A stretch of DNA of 64,000 nucleotides from Saccharothrix syringae. GTDB taxonomy: Bacteria > Actinomycetota > Actinomycetes > Mycobacteriales > Pseudonocardiaceae. The stretch spans positions 7,750,001 to 7,814,000 of the forward strand of contig NZ_CP034550.1 in the NCBI RefSeq assembly GCF_009498035.1, written 5' to 3'. This document shows, one piece after another, positions 1 through 8,573 of the stretch. Position numbers and translations under genes: made by a program. The stretch's first letter is position 1. Every line of letters starts with the position of its first letter. The notes beneath the pieces were generated by a model. The model was given only the letters and a program-made list of their open reading frames with translations. It searched no databases and was not told the DNA's origin.

Positions 1-389
1 TTGGGCACCTGGTAGATGCCGAACTTCAGGCCGCGGGCGTGGATGTAGTCGCCCAGCGCCTTCATGCCGCTGGGGAACTTCGTGGGGTGCGAGCGCAGGT
101 TGCCCGAGCTGTCGCGGTTCGGGTCGAACCAGCAGTCGTCGACCACCACGTACTGGTAGCCGGCGTCGCGCATCCCGGAGGACACCATCGCGTCCGCGGC
201 CTGGCGGACCTGGGCCTCGGTGATGCCGCAGCCGAAGCTGTTCCAGCTGTTCCAGCCCAGCGGTGGGGTCAGGGCGGGGCTGCCGGGCGCGGCCTGGGCC
301 GCGGGCGGCGCGGTGACGGCCGTGGACAGGGCCACGGCCGCCGCCACGGCGGCCACGAGGCGCGGCAGTCCGCGTGGTCTGGTGGGCAT
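1..389 (-). CDS. GH27 alpha-galactosidase, N-terminal part (runs off window)
   Basis: Only the first 129 codons are in the window; the gene continues past base 1. It starts at ATG 389 with a Sec-type signal peptide (basic MPTRPRG, hydrophobic Ala/Val core, Ala-rich cleavage region near residue 34). The mature part opens with LGWNSWNSFGC, then YVVVDDCW and GLKFGIYQVP, the first beta-strands of the GH27 barrel. Secreted GH27 enzymes remove terminal alpha-galactose from galactomannan or galacto-oligosaccharides. The catalytic aspartates lie outside the window. The GH62 gene lies upstream on the same strand, 50 bases away, so the two may be co-transcribed as debranching enzymes. Confidence 0.9.
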   Translation of the reverse strand, partial: MPTRPRGLPRLVAAVAAAVALSTAVTAPPAAQAAPGSPALTPPLGWNSWNSFGCGITEAQVRQAADAMVSSGMRDAGYQYVVVDDCWFDPNRDSSGNLRSHPTKFPSGMKALGDYIHARGLKFGIYQVP

Positions 390-439
390 CGTCGCCCCTT
401 TCGGCGAGGGCGGGGCGCCGCCGGCGGCCCGCCACTGGG

Positions 440-1453
440 TCAACAGGTGGGGTCGAGCTGGGTGAGCAGGCCCAGGCGCCAGGGCAGGTGGTTGTAGTCA
501 CCGCTCGCGTCGGGGTCCAGGCCCTGGTAGAGGTAGGTCAACTTGCCGGGGTCGATCTCCATCGTCTGGTCGACGTTGGTGCGCACCACCTCGCCGTGGC
601 TGATGTCGCGGGTCCAGGCGCCGTCGGGGAAGGTGACGTTGTCGGCGCGGGCGAAGGGGTTGGACTCGCTGTCGGCCAGGGCGCTCCACGGGCCGGTGAT
701 GGCCGGCGCGGTCCAGGAGCGGAACCAGCGACGGCCGTCGGAGCCGATGGCCTCGTGGAGCATCAGGTACCGCTGCTCGCCGGCGATCTTGTAGATGTTG
801 CACGCCTCGAACAGCCGGTGGCGGTCGTTGTCCCGCATGGCGATGACGGTGTTGCCGAAGCCGTTGGGGAAGTCCGCCAGAGCGGTCTCGGACCGGTAGA
901 GGTGGCCGTTGTCGTCGCTGGAGAACAGGTAGCACTTCGCGGAGTCGCAGATGACCCAGAAGTCGACCCAGTAGCCGTTGCCGATGTTGTCCCGGACGAT
1001 GTCCGGCATCCCGTCGGCGTAGAGGTGCTTCGGCGCCGACCACGACATCGGGTCGGCGATGTCGGTGGTCGTGGAGTACGAGGCGTTGGAGTCGGTCTGG
1101 TAGACCAGGTACCACAGGCTTTGCGGGGCGAAGTAGAACACCTGCGGGGCGGCCCGGTAGCCGGCGCCGATGGCGCTGCGGTCCAGGTAGGAGTGCGGCG
1201 CCGACGGGGCCTGCGACCAGTCGGTGAAGCTGGTGTGCATCAGGTTGTAGCCGTCGGTGTAGGTCGAGGCGAACACGTGGTACCTGCCGTCGTGGTGGAC
1301 CACGCTCGGGTCCTTGACCGCCACGTTGGCGTGCGCCGGGTCCGGCTTCGGGCCGATCAGGGGACCGCTGGAGGACCAGCGGAAGGTGTCGGGCAGCGAG
1401 CCGGCGGTGGGGGCGGGCCGTGACGCGGGGGGCCGCAGCAGGGACATGGTCAT
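440..1453 (-). CDS. GH62 alpha-L-arabinofuranosidase, secretion signal apparently lost by frameshift
   Basis: The catalytic domain starts at LPDTFRWSSSGPL and contains the GH62 hallmarks VKDPSVVHHDGRYHVFAS, FTDWSQ, SDDNGHLYRSE and LFEACNIYK; about 320 residues is a full domain. GH62 enzymes strip arabinose from arabinoxylan outside the cell. In this frame the start is ATG 1453, or ATG 1447, which has GAGG six bases upstream; neither gives a signal peptide. ATG 1625, behind an excellent GGAGG, begins a signal-peptide-like segment in another frame that stops at 1479. The catalytic frame stays open upstream past 1625. A one-base indel, real or a sequencing error, would explain this. Confidence 0.85.
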   Translation of the reverse strand: MTMSLLRPPASRPAPTAGSLPDTFRWSSSGPLIGPKPDPAHANVAVKDPSVVHHDGRYHVFASTYTDGYNLMHTSFTDWSQAPSAPHSYLDRSAIGAGYRAAPQVFYFAPQSLWYLVYQTDSNASYSTTTDIADPMSWSAPKHLYADGMPDIVRDNIGNGYWVDFWVICDSAKCYLFSSDDNGHLYRSETALADFPNGFGNTVIAMRDNDRHRLFEACNIYKIAGEQRYLMLHEAIGSDGRRWFRSWTAPAITGPWSALADSESNPFARADNVTFPDGAWTRDISHGEVVRTNVDQTMEIDPGKLTYLYQGLDPDASGDYNHLPWRLGLLTQLDPTC

Positions 1454-1478
1454 CCTCGGTCGCTGGAACGGGTGGTGG

Positions 1479-1625
1479 TCACGGGCCGGTGCGGGTGGCG
1501 GTGCCCGGGGTCGGTGCGGCGGAGCCCGGTGCGGTGGACCCGACCGCGGCGGAGGCGCACGCGGCGGCGGGCGGCGCGACGACGTCAGGCGCGGTGGCGA
1601 CGAGCGATCTCGTCGTGGGGGGCAT
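1479..1625 (-). other. Out-of-frame signal-peptide-like leader of the GH62 gene
   Basis: This is a 48-codon reading frame beginning MPPTTRSLVATAPDVV and continuing with Ala-rich AAACASAAVGS and Pro/Thr-rich sequence to TGA at 1479-1481. GGAGG sits seven bases before the ATG. Composition and third-position GC look like a genuine exported N-terminus. A run of six G at 1617-1622 is an obvious indel-prone site, but correcting there does not give a hydrophobic N-terminus, so the indel is more likely further downstream, between about 1480 and 1590. Confidence 0.5.
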
Positions 1626-3727
<2,102 letters not shown>

Positions 3728-3733
3728 ACACCC

Positions 3734-3767
3734 GGGTCCCGCCCGCCGACCCCGGCGGGCGGGACCC
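3734..3767. terminator. Bidirectional hairpin between GH10 and LacI genes
   Basis: A perfect 14-bp inverted repeat (GGGTCCCGCCCGCC / GGCGGGCGGGACCC) with a 6-base loop sits exactly between two converging genes. There is no T tract, as is usual in high-GC actinomycetes. Confidence 0.85.
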
Positions 3768-3768
3768 G

Positions 3769-4821
3769 TCAGCGCACGGGCTTGACCGACTCGCCGTGCC
3801 GCACCGACATGGGGACGCGATGGACCACGGGAGCACCCCGGAGCCGCCCGCGCCGCTCGGCCGCGGCGAACAGGACCTCCACCGCCTTGGCGCCCAGCTC
3901 GTGGTGCGGCAGGGCGACGGTGGTGAGCCTGGGCCGCACCCAGGAGGCGATGGGGTGGTCGTCGAAGGACACCACGGAGACGTCGTCCGGCACGGACAGG
4001 CCGGCTTCGGCGAGGGCCTGGTAGGCGCCGAAGGCCAGGCGGTCGTTCAGGCAGAGCAGGGCCTTCGGGCGGTGCCGGCGCAGGATCTCCCGGGTGGTGT
4101 CGTAGCCGTCCTCGGGCATCCACTTCGGACAGCGGTGCGCCGTCACCGGTCGCACGCCCGCGGCGTCGAACACCTGGTGGATGCCCGTCAGCCGCTCGGC
4201 CGCGGCGATGCTGTTCGGCGGGATGTCCTCGATGCCGGGACCCGCGCCGACCAGGTGGACGCCGTCGCGGTGGCCCGCGTCCACCAGCACCCGGGCGGCG
4301 GCGCGGCCGGCGCCCACCTCGTCGGGCAGCACCGACGGCACGGGCGAGTACGCCGCGGGCACGGCGTTGAGCAGGACGGCCGGACCGTGGTCGAGGCCCT
4401 CGGGCACGGCGACCGGCCTGGTGTACATGGCGGCGAAGACGATGCCGTCGACCCGGCGGTCGTGCATGGCCTCGACGAGGGCCTTCTCCACGCCGGGGTC
4501 GCCGCCGCTCTCGCCGAAGAACAGCATGAACCCGCGCTGGTGCGCCGCCTCCAGCGCACCCTTGATCATGTTCCCGGCCAGCAGGGAGGAGGCGACCGTG
4601 TCGGACACGAAGCCGATCGTCTGGGTGCGCCCGGTGCGCAGGCCCACCGAGAGCGTGTTGCGCCGGTACCCCAGCTCCTGGGCGGTCGAGCGCACCCGGC
4701 GCTCCACCTCCTCGGAGATGCGCAGGTCCCGCCCGCGGCCGGTCAGCACCAGGGACACCGTCGTGGTGGAGACACCCGTCGCCTTGGCCACGTCGGCCAG
4801 CGTGACGCGTCTTCGCCCCAT
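3769..4821 (-). CDS. LacI-family transcriptional repressor
   Basis: Start ATG 4821 (MGRRRVTLADVAKATGVS) follows GGAGGG and places the helix-turn-helix at the N-terminus; ATG 4899 would add an unrelated 26-residue tail. Residues 1-50 form the LacI DNA-binding domain (VTLADVAKATGVSTTTVSLV and the hinge helix); the rest is a periplasmic-binding-like sensor (GFVSDTVASSLLAGNMIKG, LLCLNDRLAFGAYQALAE, VSVVSFDDHP). It is divergent from the ABC importer operon and next to xylan hydrolase genes, so it probably represses them in the absence of an oligosaccharide. The ligand cannot be read from sequence. Confidence 0.93.
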   Translation of the reverse strand: MGRRRVTLADVAKATGVSTTTVSLVLTGRGRDLRISEEVERRVRSTAQELGYRRNTLSVGLRTGRTQTIGFVSDTVASSLLAGNMIKGALEAAHQRGFMLFFGESGGDPGVEKALVEAMHDRRVDGIVFAAMYTRPVAVPEGLDHGPAVLLNAVPAAYSPVPSVLPDEVGAGRAAARVLVDAGHRDGVHLVGAGPGIEDIPPNSIAAAERLTGIHQVFDAAGVRPVTAHRCPKWMPEDGYDTTREILRRHRPKALLCLNDRLAFGAYQALAEAGLSVPDDVSVVSFDDHPIASWVRPRLTTVALPHHELGAKAVEVLFAAAERRGRLRGAPVVHRVPMSVRHGESVKPVR

Positions 4822-4891
4822 CGCGCCCTCCGTCCTCCGTGGACACCCGCCGCGCTTGACAGCGAGTCGAACGCCATCGAAACTCCCGGAT

Positions 4892-4907
4892 GCTAACACG
4901 ATTTAGC
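4892..4907. promoter_or_regulatory. Putative operator in the LacI/ABC divergent promoter
   Basis: GCTAAC-ACGA-TTTAGC is an imperfect inverted repeat placed just before the ribosome binding site of the lipoprotein gene and upstream of lacI. The same half-sites, GCTAAC and TTTAGC, occur directly abutted at 1965-1976 in the GH62/GH10 promoter region, so one regulator may serve both. Confidence 0.5.
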
Positions 4908-4925
4908 CTGGGCGAGGAGAGAACG

Positions 4926-6269
4926 TTGCCCCGTGCCGGACGTCCCGGTCCACTCGCGATCGCCGCGCTGGCGGTGTCGCTCCTGGCGGGCTGCTCGGCC
5001 CCCGGCGCGGACCGCCCGGTTCCGACCGGGACGGCGGCGCCGGTGTCCAACCCGGACTGCGGCACCGCGCCGGTGGTGCTGCGCGGTCGCTTCGAGACCG
5101 GTTTCCCACTGGCGAAGGCGCTCGCCGACGAGTTCACCCGCCAGCACCCCAACGTGACGTGGGACGTGCGCGAGGAGCAGTTCGCGGTGCTGACCCAGAA
5201 CGCGCCCCGGCTGCTGGCCGACGACCCGCCCGACCTCGTGCGGCTGCCCCAGGTGTCCGACCTGGCCGGTGCCGGCCTGCTGCGCGACCTCGACGGCTAC
5301 GCCGCGGAATTCGGTTGGGACGACTGGCCCGCGGCGCAGCTGCGGCCGATGCGCGTCGGTCCGGGCGGGCGGCCGCGCGGCGAGGGACCGCTGTACGCGA
5401 TGGGGTTCTCCACCAGCGTCACCGGCGTGTTCTACAACAAGGACCTGGCGGCGCGGATCGGGTTCCGCGAACCGGCGACGCTGGCGGAGTTCGACGAGGC
5501 GCTGGCCCGGGCCAAGCAGGCGGGCATCCCGCCGCTGGCGGGGTTCAACGCGGGCGCGACGGGCGGGCTGGCGTTCCCCCTGCAGGCCCTCATGGCCGCC
5601 CACGGCTCCCCCGCCGCGATCAACGACTGGGTGTTCCAGCGGCCCGGCGCGACCGTCGACACCCCGGCCAACGCCGAGGGCGCGCGGCACCTCCAGCGGT
5701 GGCTGCGCGCCGGGTACTTCGACGCCGACCTCAACGCCACCGACTACGCGCGGATGGTCGACCGGTTCGCCTCCGGCCGGGCCCTGTTCATGGTCGACGG
5801 CGACTGGGAGGCCGCGGCGCTCGACCGGCGGATGCCGGGCCGGGTCGGGTTCTTCCTGGTGCCCCCGGTGCGGGCCGGTGACGCGCGGGCGGCGATGGCC
5901 GGTCCCCCGACCTTCGGCGTGCCCGCCGGCGCGGCGCACCCGGACTGCGCCGCGTTCTTCCTGAACTGGGCGGTCACCGACCGCGTGGCGCGCGAGACGA
6001 CCGTGCGGGTGGGCGGGGCGCTCCCCCTCGGCCCGGCCGACGCGCCGGTGCCCCCGGCCGAGCCGGGCTCGGCCACGGCCGCCACGCTCGCCGCCGCCGC
6101 CGAGGTCGTCGCGAGCGGCACGGGCATGGACTTCATCGCCAACGCCACCGGCGCCATCCTGGCCGGGAGCTGGACGCCGCGGTTGCAGGAGCTGGCGGCG
6201 GGCGAGGTGACCCCGGAGGAGGTGCTGCGGCGGGTGCAGGAGGACTACGCCGACCAGGTCGGCGGGTGA
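4926..6269 (+). CDS. Sugar ABC transporter substrate-binding lipoprotein
   Basis: TTG 4926 is preferred as start: GAGGAGAG lies four bases upstream and the resulting N-terminus is a lipoprotein signal with lipobox LLAGC (Cys23). The in-frame ATG 4890 would begin inside the putative operator. The mature protein is a family 1-type solute-binding protein (ADEFTRQHPNVTWDV, YAMGFSTSVTGVFYNKDLAA, FASGRALFMVDGDWEAA, CAAFFLNW). It would capture an oligosaccharide outside the membrane and hand it to the two permeases that follow. The first permease overlaps it by four bases. Confidence 0.92.
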   Translation: MPRAGRPGPLAIAALAVSLLAGCSAPGADRPVPTGTAAPVSNPDCGTAPVVLRGRFETGFPLAKALADEFTRQHPNVTWDVREEQFAVLTQNAPRLLADDPPDLVRLPQVSDLAGAGLLRDLDGYAAEFGWDDWPAAQLRPMRVGPGGRPRGEGPLYAMGFSTSVTGVFYNKDLAARIGFREPATLAEFDEALARAKQAGIPPLAGFNAGATGGLAFPLQALMAAHGSPAAINDWVFQRPGATVDTPANAEGARHLQRWLRAGYFDADLNATDYARMVDRFASGRALFMVDGDWEAAALDRRMPGRVGFFLVPPVRAGDARAAMAGPPTFGVPAGAAHPDCAAFFLNWAVTDRVARETTVRVGGALPLGPADAPVPPAEPGSATAATLAAAAEVVASGTGMDFIANATGAILAGSWTPRLQELAAGEVTPEEVLRRVQEDYADQVGG

Positions 6270-7117
6270 GGCGGGCGGTGTCGCGACTGGTCGGCTGGCT
6301 GTTCGTGCTGCCCGCGCTCGCCGTGTACGCGGTGTTCGTGCTGCGGCCCCTGGCGCTGACGGCCCAGTACTCGCTGTACCGGTGGGACGGGACCGGGCCG
6401 TCCGCCTGGGTCGGCTGGGACAACTACCTGGCCGTGCTCACCGATCCCGACCTGCGCGGCACGCTCGGCCGCGCCCTGGTGCTGGTCGCGTTCTTCACCG
6501 GGGTGCCGCTGTCGCTCGGCCTGCTCGCCACCGCGGTGCTCCGGCGGGCGCCCGGCCGGTCGGTGCGGGCGGTGCTGCTCCTGCCCCAGGCGGTGCCCCT
6601 GGTCGCGGCGGGGCTCGCGTGGGGGCTGCTGCTGTCGTCCACCGGCGCGGTCAACCGGCTGCTGGCGGCGGTGGGGCTGGGCGGGGTGGCCAGGGCCTGG
6701 CTGGGCGACTCGTCGACCGCGCTGGCGGCGGTGGGCGTGATCGGGGCGTGGGTGCTGCTCGGCCTGTGCACGACCCTGCTGCTGGCCGGCGCGGACCGGA
6801 TCGACCCGGCGCTGTACGAGGCGGCCCGGCTGGACGGCGCGGGACCGTGGTGGGAGCTGCGCGCGGTCACGCTGCCCGGCGTGCGCCGCGAGCTGGCCGT
6901 CTGCGCGACCGTGACGACCACGGCGGCGCTGGCGAGCTTCGACGTCGTCTACGTCACCACGCAGGGCGGGCCGGGCGACGCCACGGCGGTGCCGGGGCTG
7001 GAGGTGTTCCGCCTGGCGTTCGCGCAGCGGGAGGTGGGGTTGGCCTCCGCGCTGGCCGTCGTGCTGGTGGTGCTGGTGCTCGTGGTGGTGGCGCCGCTGC
7101 TGCGGTGGTCGCGGTGA
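6266..7117 (+). CDS. ABC sugar permease (MalF/UgpA type)
   Basis: GTG 6266 overlaps the preceding stop in GTGA, indicating translational coupling. About six membrane helices are visible, starting with LVGWLFVLPALAVYAVFVL. The conserved EAA loop that docks the ATPase is EAARLDGAGPWWELRAVTLP near residue 190. Length (283 residues) is normal for this family. It forms the pore with the next gene product. Confidence 0.94.
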   Translation: MRRAVSRLVGWLFVLPALAVYAVFVLRPLALTAQYSLYRWDGTGPSAWVGWDNYLAVLTDPDLRGTLGRALVLVAFFTGVPLSLGLLATAVLRRAPGRSVRAVLLLPQAVPLVAAGLAWGLLLSSTGAVNRLLAAVGLGGVARAWLGDSSTALAAVGVIGAWVLLGLCTTLLLAGADRIDPALYEAARLDGAGPWWELRAVTLPGVRRELAVCATVTTTAALASFDVVYVTTQGGPGDATAVPGLEVFRLAFAQREVGLASALAVVLVVLVLVVVAPLLRWSR

Positions 7118-7956
7118 CCGCGGGGCGGTGGGAGCGGGCGGGCGGCGCGCTGCTGACGGTCGTGCTGGTGGTGGTGACGCTGGTGCCGTTCGCCGACCTG
7201 TTCCTGACCGCGCTGCACCCGCCGGGGACCTACCCGCCGGGCCTGACCTGGCCGGCGGACCCGCACTGGTCGAACTTCGCCACCGCGTTCCGCTCGGCGC
7301 GGGTGGACCGGCTGCTGCTGTCGAGCGGCCTGGTCGTGCTCGGCGTGGTGCCGCTGACCCTGGTCCTGGCCGTGCCGGCCGGCTACGCGCTCGGGCACCT
7401 GCGGTTCCCCGGCCACCGGGCGGTGTTCGGGTTGTTCGCGGTGGGGCTGGTGCTGCCGCAGGAGGCCCTGGTCACCCCGCTGTACCACCAGGTGCGCGAC
7501 CTGGGGCTGCTCAACACGCGGTCGGGCCTGGTGGCGGCGCTGGTCGCGGTGCACCTGCCGTTCGCGGTGTTCTGGCTGCGGGCGCACTTCGCCGGCGCGC
7601 CGCCGGAGCTGTCGGACGGCGCCCGGCTGGACGGCGCGGGCCCGTGGCGGCTGTTCGCGCTGGTGCACCTGCCCCTGGCGCGGCCGGCGGTGTCGTCGCT
7701 GGCGGTCCTGCTGTCGGTGTGGACCTGGAACCACTTCCTGCTGGCGATCGTGCTGGTCGACGACCCGGCGCGGCGCACGGCGGCGGGCGTGCTCGGCGCG
7801 TTCCAGGGGAGGTGGGGCACCGACGTGCCGCTGCTGTGCGCCGGGTCGCTGCTGGTCCTCGCGCCCGTGCTGCTGGTGTTCGCGCTGCTGCACCGGCGGT
7901 TGGCGGCGGACGTGGCGCGGACGGCGCCGGGTGGCGGCGGGCGGCGCTCCCGATGA
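7114..7956 (+). CDS. ABC sugar permease (MalG/UgpE type)
   Basis: GTG 7114 overlaps the previous stop in GTGA. There are six membrane segments (LLTVVLVVVTLVPFADLFL at the start) and an EAA-like loop ARLDGAGPWRLFALVHLP near residue 170. It is the second half of the importer channel. No ATPase gene follows; in actinomycetes such operons usually borrow a shared MsiK-type ATPase encoded elsewhere, which is the likely situation here. The operon ends in the hairpin at 7964-7993. Confidence 0.93.
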   Translation: MTAGRWERAGGALLTVVLVVVTLVPFADLFLTALHPPGTYPPGLTWPADPHWSNFATAFRSARVDRLLLSSGLVVLGVVPLTLVLAVPAGYALGHLRFPGHRAVFGLFAVGLVLPQEALVTPLYHQVRDLGLLNTRSGLVAALVAVHLPFAVFWLRAHFAGAPPELSDGARLDGAGPWRLFALVHLPLARPAVSSLAVLLSVWTWNHFLLAIVLVDDPARRTAAGVLGAFQGRWGTDVPLLCAGSLLVLAPVLLVFALLHRRLAADVARTAPGGGGRRSR

Positions 7957-7993
7957 GCTTGAGGATCGCCGTCCGACCGCTCAAGCGGCGATC
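7957..7993. terminator. Bidirectional terminator between converging operons
   Basis: Two nested alternatives exist: AGCTTGAG/CTCAAGC (7957-7986) and GATCGCCG/CGGCGATC (7964-7971 with 7986-7993). The second overlaps the stop codon of the minus-strand M15-like gene. Confidence 0.7.
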
Positions 7994-8573
7994 AGCCCGG
8001 CCCGGCGAACACCGCGCCCGCACCCCGCCCCGGCGCGGCGTCCCACGCCCGCACCCGGGCGGCGACCGCGGCGAGGCGGTTCGGCGGCACGGCGATGTGG
8101 AAGTGCCCCTCCTTGGGCGTCCCCTCGTCCCCGCCCCAGGCCACCGCGTGGTCCAGCTCCGCCACGACCGCGTGCACCACGGCCAGCTCGTGCGGGAACA
8201 GACCGCCGGCCACGCCGACCGGGTAGGCCCGCGGTCGGATGGCGATGGCCGTGCCCGACAGGTGGTTGCTCTCGTAGGGCGCGGCGACCTCGCGGTCGCG
8301 GGTGTGGCCGACGACCTCGCCCGCGCGCAGGGCGTCGATCTCGTAGTGGAACCGGCGGGCCACGTGCAGCAGGACCGCGGCCACGTCACCGCCGCGCAGC
8401 GGCACGTCCACGTCCGATCCCTCGATCCGGTGCACGGGCACCTCGTCGAGCACCGGCCAGCCGTTGGCCGACCTGCGCCCGGTCCACCGCGCGGCCTCGG
8501 CCCGTCCCGCTCCCACCCAGAGCACGGCACCCGCGCCACCGGCCAGCACCGCGCGGCGGCTCACCCCGGTCAT
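7992..8573 (-). CDS. Tat-exported M15-like peptidase-fold protein, metal-ligand Asp replaced
   Basis: The N-terminus MTGVSRRAVLAGGAGAVLWV is a twin-arginine signal. The rest resembles VanY/M15 LAS-type carboxypeptidases: SNHLSGTAIAI (residues 102-112), AWGGDEG and GHFHIAV (157-161). Family members read SxHxxGxAxD, the Asp being a zinc ligand; here that position (111) is Ala, while His104 and His157/159 remain. It may be a peptidoglycan-binding relative with altered chemistry rather than a standard peptidase. Its ATG overlaps the stop of the DUF1906 gene (ATGA), so the two are translationally coupled and probably act together on the cell wall. Confidence 0.82.
   Translation of the reverse strand: MTGVSRRAVLAGGAGAVLWVGAGRAEAARWTGRRSANGWPVLDEVPVHRIEGSDVDVPLRGGDVAAVLLHVARRFHYEIDALRAGEVVGHTRDREVAAPYESNHLSGTAIAIRPRAYPVGVAGGLFPHELAVVHAVVAELDHAVAWGGDEGTPKEGHFHIAVPPNRLAAVAARVRAWDAAPGRGAGAVFAGPG

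Noticed and set aside
7992..8573. Vancomycin-resistance VanY gene
   Set aside because: Resemblance is to the fold only; the Asp metal ligand is missing and there are no vanHAX genes.
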